DNA of 7,144 nt from NCBI GenBank assembly GCA_009780875.1, contig WQZE01000048.1:1-7144 (forward strand). Direction: 5' to 3'. The stretch's first letter is position 1. Every line of letters begins with the position of its first letter. This DNA is from Bacillota bacterium. Its GTDB lineage: Bacteria > Bacillota > Clostridia > Christensenellales > Pumilibacteraceae. Made by a program: the position numbers and the translations under genes. The notes under the pieces were generated by a model. The model was not told the origin of the DNA and searched no databases. It saw nothing but the letters and a program-made list of their open reading frames with translations. Of the stretch, positions 1 through 7,144 are shown in pieces.

Positions 1-1
1 C

Positions 2-3000
2 AATGACTTTGCAAGCAAGATGTATTATGGTGATACAACGGTTGGGGGTGTACTATTTGGGAGCGTGGCGTTTGGTTTGGCAAAATTGCTTACACCGATA
101 GGCGCCACCATTGTGTGCTTGTTGGCGACGACTGGTTGTTTGTTTGGATTTGCGGGCAAATCTCCTCGTGCCATCATAGATAGATTACGCAACCAAAATC
201 CAGAGAGAGTGGGTTTGGGGAGTGGGGTGCAACCGCTCACTTATTTGACACCCAATGAATTTGAGATGGGTCAGTTTGGTGCATCACCCATTGTACCACA
301 AACAGAGCAAGCCCTTTTTGTAGAGAAATTGCAACCCTTGCAAAACCAGCCATTGTTTTTGCAAGCACCCAGTACGCAACCAATGCAACAAGGTGCGTGG
401 GCACCCTCGCATACAAGTGCGGAGTCCCTTAGCCTTTTTGGCACCACGCCCTTTGAGAGTGTGAGCAATCCAAATGCAGCCGTGGTGGACAATCGTGCTA
501 GCCAAATGCACACGGACGCAAGGTTTGGGACAATGTACCCAGAAGAGAACATTCTCAGCGAAGAAGAAAGGCGTGCTATTGCACAAAGAGAACTGCAAGA
601 ACGCAAAGAACAGGCCGAAAAGGACTTTGCCAATACTTCGTTTAGTTTTGCAAGATTTTCGGGCAGCCCCCAAAGCACGCACACAGAGCCCACTGTTGGG
701 AGTAGTTTGAGCATAGACAACCTAGCAACAAGTGGATTTGGTTTTGGCAGTGGCGTGGGGCAAACTCGGGCTACCCAACGGTTGGAGAGTGCGATCACCC
801 AGACTGCAATGCCACAAAAATTTGTGCACGGTGGTGCGGCTGCCAATGGTTTCAAATTGTCTGGGATGATTGCAGCCAATCCTGCCACCCTGCCGCAAGA
901 GGTGGATTACTACAATGATGAGGGGATTCTCAATGCTGATCAAATAGTAGGGATGGAGACACCGCAAAGGGGTGTGTCCAGCACAGAACAAGATGTACCC
1001 ACAGCCATACAATCAAAATATATCCATTTTGCAAGCGTGGAGACGCCAGCTCTACAAGCCAAAGTCAAGGTGCAACCCAAAAGCGAAATGACCCACAATC
1101 TAGAAAAACTTTTTGGGAGTGCTTCGCTTGTCCGCAATCCTGTTGTGGACGAACCCATTTTGAACGGGGAGTTGTTTTTTGAAAAGGACAAAGTAGTAGA
1201 CAAAGAGCCCGCCCCAGTGGTACAGCAAGTAGCACAAGAAGAACAGTCTCCGATTTTGAGCGTGAGTTCGTTTGCGTCAGAGACGGAGACCAAAAAGACG
1301 ACTGAAAGCAAAACAGAGGGATTGAACATTCCTCCGATTGACCCAAATTTGTTTCATTTTTTGGAGGGGCAAAAAGCACCTGCCAAACCAGAAAAGCAAG
1401 CGACACCCAAAGTGGCACAAAAAAAACAGAGCGAGGAGTTGTCGCAAGGTTTTGATTTTTTGAGCAATTTTCCAAAGTATGAGGATGCTTTTGAGCAAGT
1501 TGAGCAAGAGCCCATCCAAACTGGGTGGGAAGAGGAGCAAGAGAGCAGAGCAAACCAAGAGTTTGAAAACTTGCTTGCTTTGGAGAGTTTTAAAAAACAA
1601 AGGGATTCGTATGAGGACTCTTTGGATAGCATAGATGCCTATGATGACGCTGAGGACTTGCTGGACACTGAGTCCACAGCGGAGATTGCAAGAGCCCCAG
1701 AGCAAGATTTTAGTGGGTACTATAATTATTTGGATCAAAACACTACGATTACACCGCTCAGTCCTGAGGCAATGTTGCCGTTGTCTTTGGGAGAGGTGGG
1801 CACACGCAAAGCACGCAATTCACGCATTGGTGCCAGCAAAATGAATACGGTACAAACGCAAATGGATGATGTGCTTGGGGTGGATACCAAGAAAAAATCC
1901 TCACGCAAAAAAAGAACACAATATATCAAGCCCAATATTTCTTTGCTTGCCAATCTATCTACGGACACTTTTGAAAACAGTGACCATATCAATGCCAATG
2001 GTGACCTTTTGGTCAAGGCGTTGACCGACCTTGGTTTGCCGGTAGAACTCTTGGACATTGTGGTGGGTCCCTCGGTGACAAGGTATGAAATCAGCGTGCC
2101 GATGGGTACCTCGGTCAAAAAGATTGAGCAGTTTGCAGAGGACATCCAATACGCCTTGGCGTGCAATGGCAAAATCAGAATAGAAACCCCCATTTTGGGC
2201 AAACGGGCGATTGGCGTAGAGGTGCCCAATGATGTGGTAGCAACCGTGGGGCTCAAAGCCATCATAGAGTCAAGAGCCTTTGTGGACTCCAAGCACCCCT
2301 TGACGGTGGCACTGGGCAAGGATATTGGGGGAGATTATATTGTCGCCAATATTGCCAAAATGCCACACTTGTTGATTGCAGGGGCGACGGGCAGTGGAAA
2401 GTCCGCTTGTCTCAATTCAATGATAACCAGTCTTTTGTACAAATCTACCCCCGAAGAAGTCCGCATCGTGTTGATTGACCCCAAGAGGGTTGAGTTTAGC
2501 ATCTATGCACATTTGCCCAATTTGCTTATCAAAGATATCATTACCGAGCCTGAACACGCTGTCAATGCTTTGGACTATATGATTGGCGAAATGAATCATA
2601 GGTATGCGATATTCAATGCACACAATGCCAAAAGTCTTGATGAATACAACAACTGTCAAGCCGTAGCGGATGGATTGGAGCCCAAACTACCTTATATTGT
2701 CATCATTGTAGATGAGTTGGCGGACCTTATGATGGCGAGCAAAAGGGTGGTTGAGGACAAGATTAGAGCCTTGACGCAAAAATCCAGGGCATCGGGCATC
2801 CATCTTGTATTGGCAACACAAAGACCCTCTGTGGATGTGGTCACCGGCACTATCAAAAGCAATCTGCCCACCAGAATTGCATTTTCGGTCACCAACTTTC
2901 AAGATTCCAAAACGATTTTGGATGGCTCTGGGGCTGAGAATCTTTTGGGCAAGGGTGATATGCTTTATATGTCTCCCGATTCAAGCACCGCCAAGCGTAT

Positions 3001-3400
3001 CCAAGGCGCCTATATCACCAACGAAGAAGTCAAGAGTGTGGTTGCTTTTTGCAAAGAGAACAACGAGTGCGAGTACAATGAATCCGTCGCAGACGCCATT
3101 GTCAGACACAAAGAACAAGAAAGTGGCAACACAATGGGCAGGGTGGAAAGAGACCAAAATAGCACGGATATAGAGTTTGAAAATGCGTTGTACTATGCCA
3201 TCTCCAAGGGGCAAATTTCTACCTCCAAAATACAGTCCGTTTTTGAGATGGGCTATGCAAGAGCGGGACGAATCATCAGTCAAATGGAGAAAAGAGGCTA
3301 TATTTCCGAGGGTGATGGGGCAAAGCCACGCACAGTACTCTTGTCTATGGAGCAGTTTGAGAGATTGTACCCAGAGACCGTTGCAAGAAATCGTTTTTAG
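2..3400 (+). CDS. ftsK: FtsK/SpoIIIE-family DNA translocase, 5'-truncated by the window edge
   Basis: ATP-driven, membrane-anchored double-stranded DNA pump that moves chromosomal DNA through the division or sporulation septum. The frame is open from base 2, so the true start and most of the membrane domain lie upstream; numbering here is from the ATG at 20, which is probably internal. Residues about 9-46 are a Gly-rich hydrophobic stretch resembling the last FtsK transmembrane segment. Residues about 60-620 are a long Gln/Glu/Ser/Phe-rich linker. The alpha domain starts near 635. The RecA-like beta domain has Walker A GATGSGKS (788-795), Walker B ending in D898-E899, the family motif ATQRPS (932-937) and a following LLGKGDMLY segment. 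The winged-helix gamma domain (about 1050-1115) has GYARAGRIISQMEKRGY and GDGAKPR, the usual DNA-orienting module. All motor parts look intact. Whether it acts like FtsK in division or SpoIIIE in sporulation cannot be told from sequence. rimO follows 72 bases after the TAG stop. Confidence 0.96.
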   Translation, partial: NDFASKMYYGDTTVGGVLFGSVAFGLAKLLTPIGATIVCLLATTGCLFGFAGKSPRAIIDRLRNQNPERVGLGSGVQPLTYLTPNEFEMGQFGASPIVPQTEQALFVEKLQPLQNQPLFLQAPSTQPMQQGAWAPSHTSAESLSLFGTTPFESVSNPNAAVVDNRASQMHTDARFGTMYPEENILSEEERRAIAQRELQERKEQAEKDFANTSFSFARFSGSPQSTHTEPTVGSSLSIDNLATSGFGFGSGVGQTRATQRLESAITQTAMPQKFVHGGAAANGFKLSGMIAANPATLPQEVDYYNDEGILNADQIVGMETPQRGVSSTEQDVPTAIQSKYIHFASVETPALQAKVKVQPKSEMTHNLEKLFGSASLVRNPVVDEPILNGELFFEKDKVVDKEPAPVVQQVAQEEQSPILSVSSFASETETKKTTESKTEGLNIPPIDPNLFHFLEGQKAPAKPEKQATPKVAQKKQSEELSQGFDFLSNFPKYEDAFEQVEQEPIQTGWEEEQESRANQEFENLLALESFKKQRDSYEDSLDSIDAYDDAEDLLDTESTAEIARAPEQDFSGYYNYLDQNTTITPLSPEAMLPLSLGEVGTRKARNSRIGASKMNTVQTQMDDVLGVDTKKKSSRKKRTQYIKPNISLLANLSTDTFENSDHINANGDLLVKALTDLGLPVELLDIVVGPSVTRYEISVPMGTSVKKIEQFAEDIQYALACNGKIRIETPILGKRAIGVEVPNDVVATVGLKAIIESRAFVDSKHPLTVALGKDIGGDYIVANIAKMPHLLIAGATGSGKSACLNSMITSLLYKSTPEEVRIVLIDPKRVEFSIYAHLPNLLIKDIITEPEHAVNALDYMIGEMNHRYAIFNAHNAKSLDEYNNCQAVADGLEPKLPYIVIIVDELADLMMASKRVVEDKIRALTQKSRASGIHLVLATQRPSVDVVTGTIKSNLPTRIAFSVTNFQDSKTILDGSGAENLLGKGDMLYMSPDSSTAKRIQGAYITNEEVKSVVAFCKENNECEYNESVADAIVRHKEQESGNTMGRVERDQNSTDIEFENALYYAISKGQISTSKIQSVFEMGYARAGRIISQMEKRGYISEGDGAKPRTVLLSMEQFERLYPETVARNRF
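197..1920 (+). other. Long low-complexity linker region inside ftsK
   Basis: This codes for about residues 60-634 of the FtsK product, between the membrane domain and the alpha domain. It has no recognisable fold. It is rich in Gln, Glu, Ser, Pro and Phe. Short Phe-Gly motifs recur in its first half (for example SLFGTTP, ARFGTMY, GFGFGSG, KLFGSAS), and a short charged Glu/Arg/Lys stretch near residues 178-203 could form a helix or coiled coil. Linkers of FtsK proteins are known to vary greatly in length and sequence. This one is several times longer than that of a compact SpoIIIE of about 790 residues and closer in scale to the E. coli FtsK linker. The boundaries are approximate. Confidence 0.75.
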
Positions 3401-3472
3401 TTGTACCCATCGTTTTTCTTTTTTGGTATTTTTCTTTATCTTGTGCAAAAAGACAAAATCCACACAAAACAA
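3401..3472 (+). other. T-rich spacer between ftsK and rimO
   Basis: This 72-base stretch follows directly after the ftsK stop and contains several T runs (around 3412-3436). No stem precedes the T runs, so it does not read as an intrinsic terminator. No Shine-Dalgarno-like purine block lies in front of the rimO ATG at 3473. The stretch is open in the rimO frame, with a TTG at 3401 and a GTG at 3443, but translation would give a Phe-rich hydrophobic leader that RimO proteins lack. It is therefore treated as untranslated. Confidence 0.5.
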
Positions 3473-4816
3473 ATGGAAAAACAAAACACAAAAAGAGTTG
3501 CCATCGTGTCACTTGGTTGTGACAAAAACAGAGTAGACACCGAGCGTATGTTGTATCGTTTGCGGCAAGGTGGCTATGAGATTACGAGCGAATTTGACAA
3601 AGCGGAAATCATTGTTGTCAATACTTGTGCTTTTATTTTGTCGGCACGCCGTGAGGCGGTCGGCAATATTTTGCAGTGTGCCGAGTACAAAAACCCGAGC
3701 AAGGGGATTTGTCAAAAACTGATTGTGACGGGGTGTTTGCCACAAAAGCATATCAAGGATGGGATTGCCAAAGACTTGCCCGAGGTGGATGCCTTTTTGG
3801 GCGTGGGTGCCTACGACGATATTTGCAACATTTTGGATGATTTGTATCAAGGCAAAAAGGTCATCAATATTGAGTGTGCACCCCAGCAAGAGAGAGAGGG
3901 CGAGATTGATAGATTTATCACCACGCCTATGCATTATGCTTATCTCAAAATTGCGGAGGGTTGCGACAGTCGTTGCACTTTTTGCACCATTCCTAGTATT
4001 CGTGGCAAGTTTGTCTCAAAGCCAATGACCAGAGTCATAGAGGAGACCAAAAGTCTCGTGGACAAGGGTGCCAAAGAGATTATTTTGGTTGCCCAAGATG
4101 TCACAAACTATGGGGCTGATATAGGCACCCATTTGGTGGCTCTTTTGGACAAAATGACACAAGTTGAGGGCGTGGAGTGGGTGAGACTTATGTATTGCTA
4201 CCCCGACCTTGTGAGCGATGATTTGATACAAATGGTGGCACAAAATCCAAAAATTGCCAACTATATGGACATTCCTTTGCAGCACATTAGTGACAACATT
4301 TTGAGATTGATGGCTAGACGCAACAACCAAGCCCAAACAAGGACACTCCTTGAAAAAATCCGCCAGGCAAGTCCGGACATAGCCATCCGCAGTACTTTTA
4401 TGACAGGGTTCCCAGGTGAGACTGAGAGTGACCACCAGGAATTGTTGGATTTTTTGCAAACGGCACGCCTGGACAATGTGGGGTTCTTTGCATATAGCAA
4501 AGAAGAAGGCACGCCGTCCTACCATTTGCCAAACCAAGTCAGTGCAAAAGTCAAAAAAGAGAGACTCAAACAACTGTACGCCACCCAACAACAAGTCTCT
4601 CACGCCAAACAGCAAGCAATGATTGGCAAGACCATCCCAGTCCTATACGAAGATATAGATTACCAACGCTCGCTCTTTGTGGGTCGCACCCAAGGTCAAG
4701 CCCCCGACATTGACCCCGTGGTCAAGTTTAAGGGCAATAATGTGGATGTAGGACAGTTTTACAAAATCAAAATCACAGGCACCCAGGGGATTGACTTGCT
4801 TGGAGAGTTGGTGTGA
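3473..4816 (+). CDS. rimO: Ribosomal protein S12 (aspartate-C3)-methylthiotransferase RimO
   Basis: Radical SAM enzyme with two iron-sulfur clusters that adds a methylthio group to the conserved aspartate of ribosomal protein S12, in the cytoplasm. The 447-residue length fits the family. The N-terminal methylthiotransferase domain has its three cluster cysteines at C16 (SLGCDKN), C52 (VNTCAF) and C88 (VTGCLPQ). The radical SAM CxxxCxxC is C164-C168-C171 (CDSRCTFC). Further family landmarks are GFPGETE (312-318) and PLQH (268-271). The C-terminal TRAM domain (about 380-447) carries GRTQGQAPDID, which resembles the RimO signature and argues against the tRNA-modifying relative MiaB. The ATG at 3473 was chosen because RimO proteins begin just before the SLGC motif; TTG 3401 and GTG 3443 are in-frame alternatives. 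There is no clear ribosome binding site. It may be co-transcribed with ftsK, since no terminator is visible between them. Confidence 0.96.
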   Translation: MEKQNTKRVAIVSLGCDKNRVDTERMLYRLRQGGYEITSEFDKAEIIVVNTCAFILSARREAVGNILQCAEYKNPSKGICQKLIVTGCLPQKHIKDGIAKDLPEVDAFLGVGAYDDICNILDDLYQGKKVINIECAPQQEREGEIDRFITTPMHYAYLKIAEGCDSRCTFCTIPSIRGKFVSKPMTRVIEETKSLVDKGAKEIILVAQDVTNYGADIGTHLVALLDKMTQVEGVEWVRLMYCYPDLVSDDLIQMVAQNPKIANYMDIPLQHISDNILRLMARRNNQAQTRTLLEKIRQASPDIAIRSTFMTGFPGETESDHQELLDFLQTARLDNVGFFAYSKEEGTPSYHLPNQVSAKVKKERLKQLYATQQQVSHAKQQAMIGKTIPVLYEDIDYQRSLFVGRTQGQAPDIDPVVKFKGNNVDVGQFYKIKITGTQGIDLLGELV

Positions 4817-4829
4817 TCAACACGCATTT

Positions 4830-4847
4830 AGTAGTCGCATAACTACT
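4830..4847. repeat. Short inverted repeat after rimO
   Basis: AGTAGT at 4830-4835 and ACTACT at 4842-4847 are exact reverse complements around a 6-base spacer. The stem is short, has only two G-C pairs and is not followed by a T run, so it is a poor candidate for an intrinsic terminator. It might be a weak protein-binding site or mean nothing. It lies 13 bases past the rimO stop. Confidence 0.3.
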
Positions 4848-4899
4848 TGTGCTACATAGATAACATACAATAAAACATTTAAAATAATCAAATGAAAGA

Positions 4900-4929
4900 T
4901 TGAAAAATGGGTGGGTTGTATGGTATGCT
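4900..4929 (+). promoter_or_regulatory. Predicted sigma70-type promoter of the helicase gene
   Basis: TTGAAA at 4900-4905 matches the -35 consensus at four of six positions. After an 18-base spacer, TATGCT at 4924-4929 forms a -10 element preceded by TGG, giving an extended -10 (TGnTATGCT). The bases upstream (about 4860-4899) are very A/T-rich, as in UP-element regions. Transcription would be expected to start about 7 bases past the -10, at or next to the ATG at 4936. A second, weaker -10-like TACAAT at 4866-4871 lacks a good -35. Confidence 0.5.
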
Positions 4930-4935
4930 GTACAT

Positions 4936-6666
4936 ATGAGTAATGCTGACTGTGAAATAAAAAATGCGAGCGATGCAATTGATACAGAGTCGCAAAAAAT
5001 TACCCCAAACAACCTATGTGAAATATATCGTAATATTTTGGGATGTCTGCGAAATCTAAATGATTGGTGTGCATACAAAATCCTTACGGAACGATACGAT
5101 GAGAAAGATATCAAAAATATTGCCAAAGCAGCCGAAAAATTGAGCCATAAAAACGATAGAGACATACAGTTTATGGGCGTGTTTAACAAATATCTGCAAG
5201 CATCCATTTCACACTTTACACCCGATAAAGATGGTGCCGAGCGTCTGATGAGCAAATATTTTGTCTCTTTGGTCAAGTTGAAAAAATTGATGAAAAAAAT
5301 ATTTGGTATGGATATTTTGATGCAAATCAAAAACTTGTCGCCCAAGGTTGATGAACAAACGCAGAACTATTATGATGAGGTGGTAAAGGTGATTTTGAGA
5401 CATAAGACCTCTATACCGCAGTCTATGTCAGTGCAAGATGAGAAAAATTGGTTTGACAACTATTATATATGCAAGATTACGCCATTTTTTGCAAACAACT
5501 CATTGTATTATGAGATTGTGTTTGAGCAAGCAACCGATAAATCACACGAAAAATTTAGGAGAATTACGGCGTTTACAGAGCAAGACATCATGGATAATTA
5601 TTGTGTAGCCTTACATTTTGAGCCTAAAAGCATCAGTGCATTTGAGACAAAGATATCGGTCAATATTATTACCCAATGGAGAGTATCTATAAGACCGTGT
5701 GAATTAGTGAACTTTGCAAAACTACTCAATATTGGCGAGATGAACATTGAACGAAAAGAAAGTGAGTATCATAAATTGATGCGGGAGTTGACAACCAATC
5801 ATTGGACTTTGGTAGATGTGGTGGATATGAATGAGAGCGAATACGGTTCTTTGAAAAAGCGCGTTGGTATTACACCCAAAATTATGAGGATTTTGGATGA
5901 GTGTAGGTATCAAATTGCTCTAAATAATGGATATGAAAATCGGTTGAGATATTTACTATGTAGAATGAGAAATGTGGTCATCAAAGACCAGCGTGGGGAT
6001 GGGGTGAGTTTGCCGATTTGCAAAGAGTCCTATGGATTTGAGACAAAACCATATGCGTATCATTTGCGAGGGCATTACACCAATTTGTACGATCTCTACG
6101 AGTGTATCAACATAAAAGGTCACGAGTGTGAGTTGTTGGCTAGGAGTGTAATGAATGCACCCACACAGCAAGGATATATTTTTGTTGCGTTGGAGGAGTT
6201 GAAGAGATTTGGCGATAGGGAGTCCATTGAAAGGCAAATCAAAGAATACAATGATAAAATTGTTAACAAACATAAACCAGATGCTGAGATTGCTATGATG
6301 GGTGATAAGGTCTATTACAAAAAATATGCGAGCGAAGTTGTAAAGATATTGGAGAATATTCAGCAAAAAATAGGATGCAGACACCCTTTGGCAGATGAGT
6401 ATAGCAACGAGAGAGTGGAAGACTACAAGTTTGCAGTGGAATATATAGACGATTGTGGCAAAGAAAAGATTCTCAAAAGCACTTTTGCTCAAAGTCAAAT
6501 TGAATTTGTATATGGAGCGGCAGGTACGGGAAAATCTACCTTGATAAAATACATTGCGGGTTTGGCAAGAGATAAGAAGAAGATATTCATTGCCAATACT
6601 AATGCTGCGAAACAAAACTTGCAAAGGAAGATTATAAATGATGACAATGATATTTTTGTACGGTGA
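4936..6666 (+). CDS. RecD-like superfamily 1 helicase, 5' part up to a frameshift
   Basis: First part of a cytoplasmic P-loop helicase that resembles large clostridial proteins usually annotated as AAA-family ATPase or RecD-like helicase; that family match is from memory of the motif style. Numbering is from the ATG at 4936. Residues 1 to about 500 are a soluble, Lys/Glu/Tyr-rich region with no domain I can name and no membrane segment. Walker A (motif I) is GAAGTGKST at 527-535, followed by a KKIFIANTNAAKQNL segment like motif Ia of RecD-type helicases. The frame stops at 6664-6666 before Walker B, so this product alone could bind but probably not hydrolyse ATP. The rest continues in the -1 frame. 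A TTG at 4900 would add 12 residues but overlaps the predicted promoter; neither start has a Shine-Dalgarno. The gene is AT-rich compared with rimO, which suggests acquisition. Substrate and pathway are unknown; genome maintenance, mobile-element biology or phage defence are all possible. Confidence 0.72.
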   Translation: MSNADCEIKNASDAIDTESQKITPNNLCEIYRNILGCLRNLNDWCAYKILTERYDEKDIKNIAKAAEKLSHKNDRDIQFMGVFNKYLQASISHFTPDKDGAERLMSKYFVSLVKLKKLMKKIFGMDILMQIKNLSPKVDEQTQNYYDEVVKVILRHKTSIPQSMSVQDEKNWFDNYYICKITPFFANNSLYYEIVFEQATDKSHEKFRRITAFTEQDIMDNYCVALHFEPKSISAFETKISVNIITQWRVSIRPCELVNFAKLLNIGEMNIERKESEYHKLMRELTTNHWTLVDVVDMNESEYGSLKKRVGITPKIMRILDECRYQIALNNGYENRLRYLLCRMRNVVIKDQRGDGVSLPICKESYGFETKPYAYHLRGHYTNLYDLYECINIKGHECELLARSVMNAPTQQGYIFVALEELKRFGDRESIERQIKEYNDKIVNKHKPDAEIAMMGDKVYYKKYASEVVKILENIQQKIGCRHPLADEYSNERVEDYKFAVEYIDDCGKEKILKSTFAQSQIEFVYGAAGTGKSTLIKYIAGLARDKKKIFIANTNAAKQNLQRKIINDDNDIFVR

Positions 6667-7144
6667 ACGAATTCAAATCCAAGTATAGCTTGTGCAAATT
6701 TGATTTGATTGTGGTGGATGAATGCAGTACGATTTCTAATGAAGATATTCTTTGTATTCTAGGCACAAGGGGGAGTCCCGCTTTTGTATTTGTGGGAGAT
6801 ATTTATCAAATAGAGTCCATACAGTTTGGCAGTTGGTTTGAATTGTCAAAAAACATAGTGCCAGAAAATTATGTGCACGAACTTTTGGTTCCATATAGAA
6901 CAAAAGAAGAAAAATTGTTAGATTTATGGAGCACCGTTAGAAAAGTGAGAGGTGGGAGTGACGGCGAAAACACCGTTTTGGAAAAGATTGTGAGAGGTGA
7001 AAATTATTCGCACATAATAGACAGCACTATTTTTGCAAAGAAAGATGAGGATGAAATTATTTTATGCCTCAACTATAATGGTTTGTATGGACTCAACAAT
7101 ATCAACAAACTTTTGCAAGGCAATAATAAAAACAAGGCATATAG
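6651..7144 (+). CDS. RecD-like helicase, 3' part in the -1 frame, truncated by the window edge
   Basis: This frame is open from the codon after a stop at 6648-6650 to the end of the window, about 164 codons, and has no good start codon of its own (a GTG at 6663 lacks a ribosome binding site). It continues the helicase after the frameshift. Numbered on the rejoined protein, Walker B is VVDECS with D595-E596, motif III is GDIYQIES (starting at G621), and LVPYRTK with R655 fits motif IV of RecD/UvrD-type enzymes. The segment LCLNYNGLYGLNNINKLLQGNN further on resembles the family's next conserved block. The rejoined protein is at least 736 residues, and its C-terminal helicase motifs lie outside the window. 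All motifs look intact, so the coding sequence has not decayed apart from the single shift. Confidence 0.7.
6653..6657 (+). other. Probable frameshift site: run of five T in the helicase gene
   Basis: The upstream frame reads GAT ATT TTT GTA CGG TGA here, while the downstream helicase motifs are in the -1 frame. The two frames are both open only between 6651 and 6663, which pins the shift to this T run or the next few bases. One extra T would give a continuous reading through NDIFCTVNEFKSK into Walker B with no residues missing. Possible causes are a real one-base deletion, a homopolymer sequencing error, or ribosomal slippage of the Phe codon. Confidence 0.7.

Larger units (their letters stand above)
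4817..4935 (+). other. Intergenic region between rimO and the helicase gene
   Basis: This gap of about 120 bases is strikingly A/T-rich from about 4855 to 4907, unlike the flanking rimO gene. It holds a 6-bp inverted repeat near its left end and a sigma70-like promoter at its right end. No small ORF with a credible ribosome binding site was seen: the ATG at 4892 meets a stop after three codons. No RNA gene or attachment-site-like repeat was recognised. Confidence 0.6.

Noticed and set aside
722..2319. Long open frames on the minus strand within ftsK
   Set aside because: They lie antisense to a clearly conserved gene, give low-complexity Leu/Ser/Cys-rich translations without family motifs, and lack binding sites. 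They are composition shadows.
3388..3417. Direct repeat ATCGTTTTT at the ftsK end and in the spacer
   Set aside because: Two 9-base copies within a T-rich stretch are expected by chance and have no accompanying element structure.
3401..3472. N-terminal extension of RimO from TTG 3401, with a Phe-rich hydrophobic segment that looks like a membrane anchor
   Set aside because: RimO is a cytoplasmic enzyme whose conserved sequence starts near SLGC. The extension comes from the T-rich spacer and neither upstream start has a ribosome binding site.
4830..4847. Intrinsic terminator after rimO
   Set aside because: The stem is only 6 bp with two G-C pairs and no T run follows.
4900..4935. TTG start at 4900 for the helicase
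   Set aside because: It coincides with the -35 element of the best promoter, has no spaced ribosome binding site, and an ATG follows in frame at 4936. It remains possible if transcription starts further upstream.
5956..6624. Open frame on the minus strand opposite the helicase
   Set aside because: It overlaps the helicase N-terminal region and Walker A, and its translation shows no recognisable motif, so it is treated as a shadow of the + strand gene.
6651..6710. Canonical -1 programmed frameshift signal (slippery heptamer plus downstream structure)
   Set aside because: The zero-frame codons ATT TTT do not form an X XXY YYZ heptamer. The only nearby inverted repeat (TCAAATC at 6673-6679 with GATTTGA at 6702-6708) is short and A/T-rich. 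Single-codon slippage is still possible.

Overview
The window holds three genes, all on the + strand and in one run: the 3' part of an ftsK/spoIIIE-type DNA translocase gene (open at the left edge), a complete rimO gene, and a RecD-like superfamily 1 helicase gene that carries a frameshift and runs off the right edge. No RNA gene, CRISPR array, insertion sequence or attachment site was seen. No stretch longer than about 120 bases lies outside a gene.

The order ftsK/spoIIIE then rimO is typical of Bacillota (Clostridia and relatives), where pgsA often follows. That points to a Bacillota bacterium, probably an uncultured clostridial lineage. This is inference from gene order and protein style; no marker gene fixes the taxon. 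Single-line hand counts give about half G+C in ftsK and rimO (32/60 at 2281-2340; 30/60 at 4321-4380) and far less in the third gene (20/60 at 5701-5760; 17/60 at 6241-6300).

Region by region: 2-3400 encodes the end of the FtsK membrane domain, a very long low-complexity linker, and complete alpha, beta and gamma motor modules. Bases 3401-3472 form a T-rich spacer. Bases 3473-4816 encode RimO, which methylthiolates ribosomal protein S12. Bases 4817-4935 are an A/T-rich intergenic segment with a small inverted repeat and a good sigma70-like promoter. From 4936 on lies an AT-rich accessory gene of the RecD-like helicase kind. It has roughly 500 residues of unassigned N-terminal sequence, Walker A in the first reading frame, and Walker B plus later helicase motifs in the -1 frame. 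The switch falls at a run of five T at 6653-6657.

The first two genes are housekeeping (chromosome segregation and ribosome modification) and may be co-transcribed. The third has its own promoter, a different base composition and no evident link to them, so it looks like an acquired gene placed where pgsA might be expected. The points most worth following are the frameshift in an otherwise intact helicase, its unassigned N-terminal region, and the possible leaderless start.
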